Assembly: GCA_020201415.1 (NCBI GenBank)
Contig: JAIVGW010000067.1
Span: forward strand, 1 to 7,168
Source of the DNA: Lentisphaerota bacterium
GTDB lineage: Bacteria; Verrucomicrobiota; Kiritimatiellia; JAAZAB01
Direction of reading: 5' to 3'
Length of the DNA: 7,168 nt
Shown: piece after piece, positions 5,207 through 7,168 of the stretch
Numbering within the stretch: position 1 is the first letter of the stretch
Layout of the letters: every line of letters begins with the position of its first letter
Notes under the pieces: model-generated
Seen by the model: the letters and a program-made list of their open reading frames with translations, nothing else
The model's database searches: none
What the model was told of the DNA's origin: nothing
Made by a program: the position numbers and the translations under genes

Positions 5207-6844
5207 ATGTCGAGAACGCGTATATTTGTACTGATTGCAATAGATGCCAACACCGTAATCGCCGGGGCCCGGGAAATCAAGAATTGCTTTTCCGCGGAAA
5301 TCGGGCGCCTGGGCCTTTCCGACGAAGTGCAGGTGATAGAAACTGGTTCATTCGGGCCGGCCGATGCCGGGGTGTTGGCGGCCGTGCAGCCGGATGGCCT
5401 GGTTTACGGTAATTTGACCATGGATGATGTGCCGCGCATTGTTGCGGAGCATTTTGTCAAGGGCCGTGTTTATCAGCGCCGACTGTTGGAGGGCGAGGTC
5501 CCGCCGCCTGCTCCGGATGACGCGGACGCCCGTCATACCCAGCGGCATGGCCGGATAGTTCTGGAAAACTGTGGCCGGATAGACCCTGAGCGCATTGAAG
5601 AGTACATTGCCAATGACGGCTACCTGGGATTGGGCCGGGTGCTGACGGAGATGACGCCCACACAGGTGATTGACGAGATCAAGACTTCCGGTTTGCGCGG
5701 ACGGGGTGGGGCGGGTTTTCCCACCGGTCTGAAATGGGCCTTCTGCGCGCCGGTCAAAGCCCGTGAGAAATATGTCATCTGTAATGCGGATGAGGGGGAA
5801 CCCGGCACCTTCAAGGACCGTCTGATCATGGAAGGCGATCCCCATAAAGTGCTGGAAGGCATGGCGATTTGCGGTTACGCGATTGGCGCCGCCCGCGGCT
5901 ACATATACATTCGCGGTGAATACCGACTGTCGATTGATCGCATGCAGCGCGCCATTGAGCAGGCGCGTAAATTCGGGATGCTGGGGCGCAAGCTGTTCGG
6001 CAGCGATTTCAATTTTAATGTGGAAATCCGCAAGGGGGCCGGCGCCTACGTTTGCGGCGAGGAAACGGCTCTGATCGAGTCCATGGAAGGTAAGCGCGGT
6101 CTGCCGCGGCTGAAACCGCCCTTCCCGGCCCAGGTGGGTTTCCGCGGCCGTCCCACCAATGTCAATAATGTTGAAACTTTGGCAAATGTGCCGGTGATCA
6201 TGCGGCGTGGCGGAGAATGGTTCCGCGGGCTGGGAACGCCGGGAACGCCGGGCACCAAGGTTTACACAATTCTGGGCCATATCCGGCGGCCGGGTCTAAT
6301 CGAGGTGCCCACCGGGGTTACTCTGCGCGAAATCATCAATGAGTATGGCGGCGGCATGCAGGCTGGATCATTCCACATGGCCCAGTTGGGCGGGACAGCC
6401 GGCGATATTCTGGGAGCGGAGATGTTGGATGTTCCTTTGGATTATGATGCCTTGCAGAAAGTCGGACATGTTTTGGGCTCCGGGGCGATCCTGATTATGA
6501 ATGAAACCGTCAATTTGCGCGATTTCCTGCATGTATGCCTGCGTTTCTTCTATCACGAGTCCTGCGGCCGCTGCAATCCCTGCCGCAACGGCATGCGTGT
6601 ATTGCGCGACATTACCGGGCGACTCAAGGACGGCTGCGCCTACCGGGACGATCCCTTGTTGATGCAGGAGGTGGCCCTGATGCTGAAGTCCAGCGCTTTT
6701 TGTCCCCTGGGCCAGTCGCCGGCGGCGCCGATCATGTCGGCCTGGCGCTACTTCAGGGACGAGATCATGCTGGGCGTGGACGCCCAGGCGGTCCGTCCGC
6801 GCCAGCCGCGCAACCGGCGCGAGACTTTGCAGGCAGCGGTTTGA
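5207..6844 (+). CDS. nuoF: NuoF-type FMN/[4Fe-4S] diaphorase subunit, second copy (HydB family) with degenerate N-terminal domain
   Basis: A 545-residue flavoprotein that should oxidise or reduce NAD(P)H. Residues 1-~95 keep the shape of a thioredoxin-like ferredoxin domain (VYGNLT..DVPRIVAEHFVKGRVYQR) but have A11, T16, S48 and A52 where the first copy has its four cysteines, so no [2Fe-2S] cluster is expected there. The core is complete: GLRGRGGAGFPTG (162-174), CNADEGEPG (from 192), GAGAYVCGEETALIESMEGKRG, and N3-type [4Fe-4S] ligands C453, C456, C459 and C499. The protein ends soon after the core with a basic tail (RPRQPRNRRETLQAAV); it lacks both the CxAGVC linker and the two-cluster ferredoxin domain found at the C-terminus of typical HydB proteins. 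It follows its NuoE partner by 30 bases and precedes the catalytic gene. Confidence 0.92.
   Translation: MSRTRIFVLIAIDANTVIAGAREIKNCFSAEIGRLGLSDEVQVIETGSFGPADAGVLAAVQPDGLVYGNLTMDDVPRIVAEHFVKGRVYQRRLLEGEVPPPAPDDADARHTQRHGRIVLENCGRIDPERIEEYIANDGYLGLGRVLTEMTPTQVIDEIKTSGLRGRGGAGFPTGLKWAFCAPVKAREKYVICNADEGEPGTFKDRLIMEGDPHKVLEGMAICGYAIGAARGYIYIRGEYRLSIDRMQRAIEQARKFGMLGRKLFGSDFNFNVEIRKGAGAYVCGEETALIESMEGKRGLPRLKPPFPAQVGFRGRPTNVNNVETLANVPVIMRRGGEWFRGLGTPGTPGTKVYTILGHIRRPGLIEVPTGVTLREIINEYGGGMQAGSFHMAQLGGTAGDILGAEMLDVPLDYDALQKVGHVLGSGAILIMNETVNLRDFLHVCLRFFYHESCGRCNPCRNGMRVLRDITGRLKDGCAYRDDPLLMQEVALMLKSSAFCPLGQSPAAPIMSAWRYFRDEIMLGVDAQAVRPRQPRNRRETLQAAV
6232..6249 (+). repeat. Two tandem 9-base units inside the second NuoF
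   Basis: GGGAACGCC occurs twice in a row and is followed by GGGCACC, giving the peptide GTPGTPGTK. The first NuoF has GTEKSKGTK at the same place with equal length, so the repeat did not lengthen the loop. Confidence 0.8.
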
Positions 6845-6894
6845 AGCGAGCAACATTTTGACAATATGAAACATTAGTAAACGAGGATATAATT
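6845..6894 (+). promoter_or_regulatory. AT-rich leader and Shine-Dalgarno of the catalytic-subunit gene
   Basis: This 50-base gap is about 70% A+T by count, in clear contrast to the GC-rich genes around it. GAGGA (6883-6887) lies 7 bases before the ATG at 6895. An unstructured AT-rich leader would favour strong translation of the catalytic subunit. TTGACA (6858-6863) and TATAAT (6888-6893) both occur, but their 24-base spacing does not make a standard promoter. Confidence 0.5.
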
Positions 6895-7168
6895 ATGCCG
6901 ATCAATATCACGATAGACAATCAAGCAGTCAGCGTCAAACCGGGCACGACCCTGTTGGATGCCGCGGCGAAAGCCGGGATCAAGATTCCGACACTTTGTT
7001 ATATGGACGGCGTTTCCAACCCGGGCTCCTGCCGGGTCTGTCTGGTGGAAGTGGAAGGCGCCCGGGCTTTGCAACCTTCATGTGTGACGCAGGCCGCGGA
7101 GGGCATGGTAGTCCGCACCAATACGCGCGCCGCCCGCGAAGCACGGCGGGTGTCGGTGGAACTGATGC
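6895..7168 (+). CDS. hydA: Hydrogenase catalytic subunit, N-terminal [2Fe-2S] ferredoxin domain (3' truncated by window); probable HydA/HndD
   Basis: The first 91 residues of a protein starting with a plant-type ferredoxin domain. The ligands are C35, C46, C49 and C63 (C-x10-C-x2-C-x13-C; core GSCRVCLVEVEGA), followed by EGMVVRTNTRAAREARRVSVELM. This is the standard N-terminus of the large subunit of [FeFe] hydrogenases of the HydA/HndD type, where the helix after EGMVV leads to a His-ligated [4Fe-4S] site. NuoG and NAD-dependent formate dehydrogenase alpha subunits share the same domain and also sit after NuoE-NuoF genes, so they cannot be excluded from this fragment. The HndB-like gene and the PHP/ATP-binding pair upstream favour hydrogenase. 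The H-cluster motifs would lie beyond the window. Confidence 0.8.
   Translation, partial: MPINITIDNQAVSVKPGTTLLDAAAKAGIKIPTLCYMDGVSNPGSCRVCLVEVEGARALQPSCVTQAAEGMVVRTNTRAAREARRVSVELM

Noticed and set aside
5348..6280. Minus-strand open frame of 310 codons opposite the second NuoF
   Set aside because: Antisense shadow of the conserved NuoF core, with no family features of its own.
1272..6860. Recurring short GCCGG/TTGCCGGT words across the window
   Set aside because: They lie mostly in codons and are irregularly spaced; they fit the base composition and codon use and do not form a repeat family.
6858..6893. Perfect TTGACA and TATAAT boxes before the catalytic gene
   Set aside because: They are separated by 24 bases, well over the usual 16-18, and the second box ends just before the start codon; chance in an AT-rich gap is more likely.

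Overview
This 7.2 kb window reads almost entirely on the + strand as one tightly packed operon for a multi-subunit, flavin-based NAD(P)H-linked [FeFe] hydrogenase (HydABC/Hnd type) of an anaerobic bacterium. Gene gaps are about 30-105 bases, there are two ATGA overlaps, and nearly every gene has a recognisable Shine-Dalgarno sequence. Base composition is moderately GC-rich. The gene content points to a strictly anaerobic, fermentative or syntrophic organism. The phylum cannot be fixed from this window: the set fits Clostridia-like, Desulfovibrio-like and Kiritimatiellota/Lentisphaerota-like anaerobes, and I only recall NuoF-GltD fusions from such groups.

Layout: (1) 2-349, C-terminal end of a PHP-domain protein. 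(2) 346-885, a stand-alone GHKL/HATPase ATP-binding protein overlapping it by four bases. (3) 947-1303, an HndB-type small thioredoxin-fold ferredoxin. (4) 1312-1815, a first NuoE-type [2Fe-2S] subunit. (5) 1921-4242, a first NuoF-type diaphorase fused to a GltD-like FAD oxidoreductase; the reading frame is broken near 4205 and the lost C-terminal end continues in another frame to 4678. (6) 4715-5176, a second NuoE. (7) 5207-6844, a second NuoF. (8) 6895-7168, the first 91 codons of a catalytic-subunit gene with a plant-type [2Fe-2S] ferredoxin domain, most likely the [FeFe] hydrogenase HydA/HndD.

How it works together (inference from known families): NuoE and NuoF subunits form a FMN/Fe-S diaphorase that exchanges electrons between NAD(P)H and the Fe-S chain of the hydrogenase subunit; in HydABC/Hnd enzymes this can be coupled to ferredoxin by electron bifurcation. 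Here two NuoE-NuoF pairs sit before one catalytic gene. The PHP and ATP-binding genes in front are often seen next to such hydrogenase operons, and their role is not established.

The points most worth attention are three. The GltD-like half of the first NuoF lacks its NADPH-binding Rossmann domain and is frameshifted (a real lesion or an assembly error). The second NuoF keeps its N-terminal thioredoxin-like domain but has lost all four cluster cysteines. Two different diaphorase modules share one operon. No RNA genes, CRISPR arrays, insertion sequences or clear terminators were seen.
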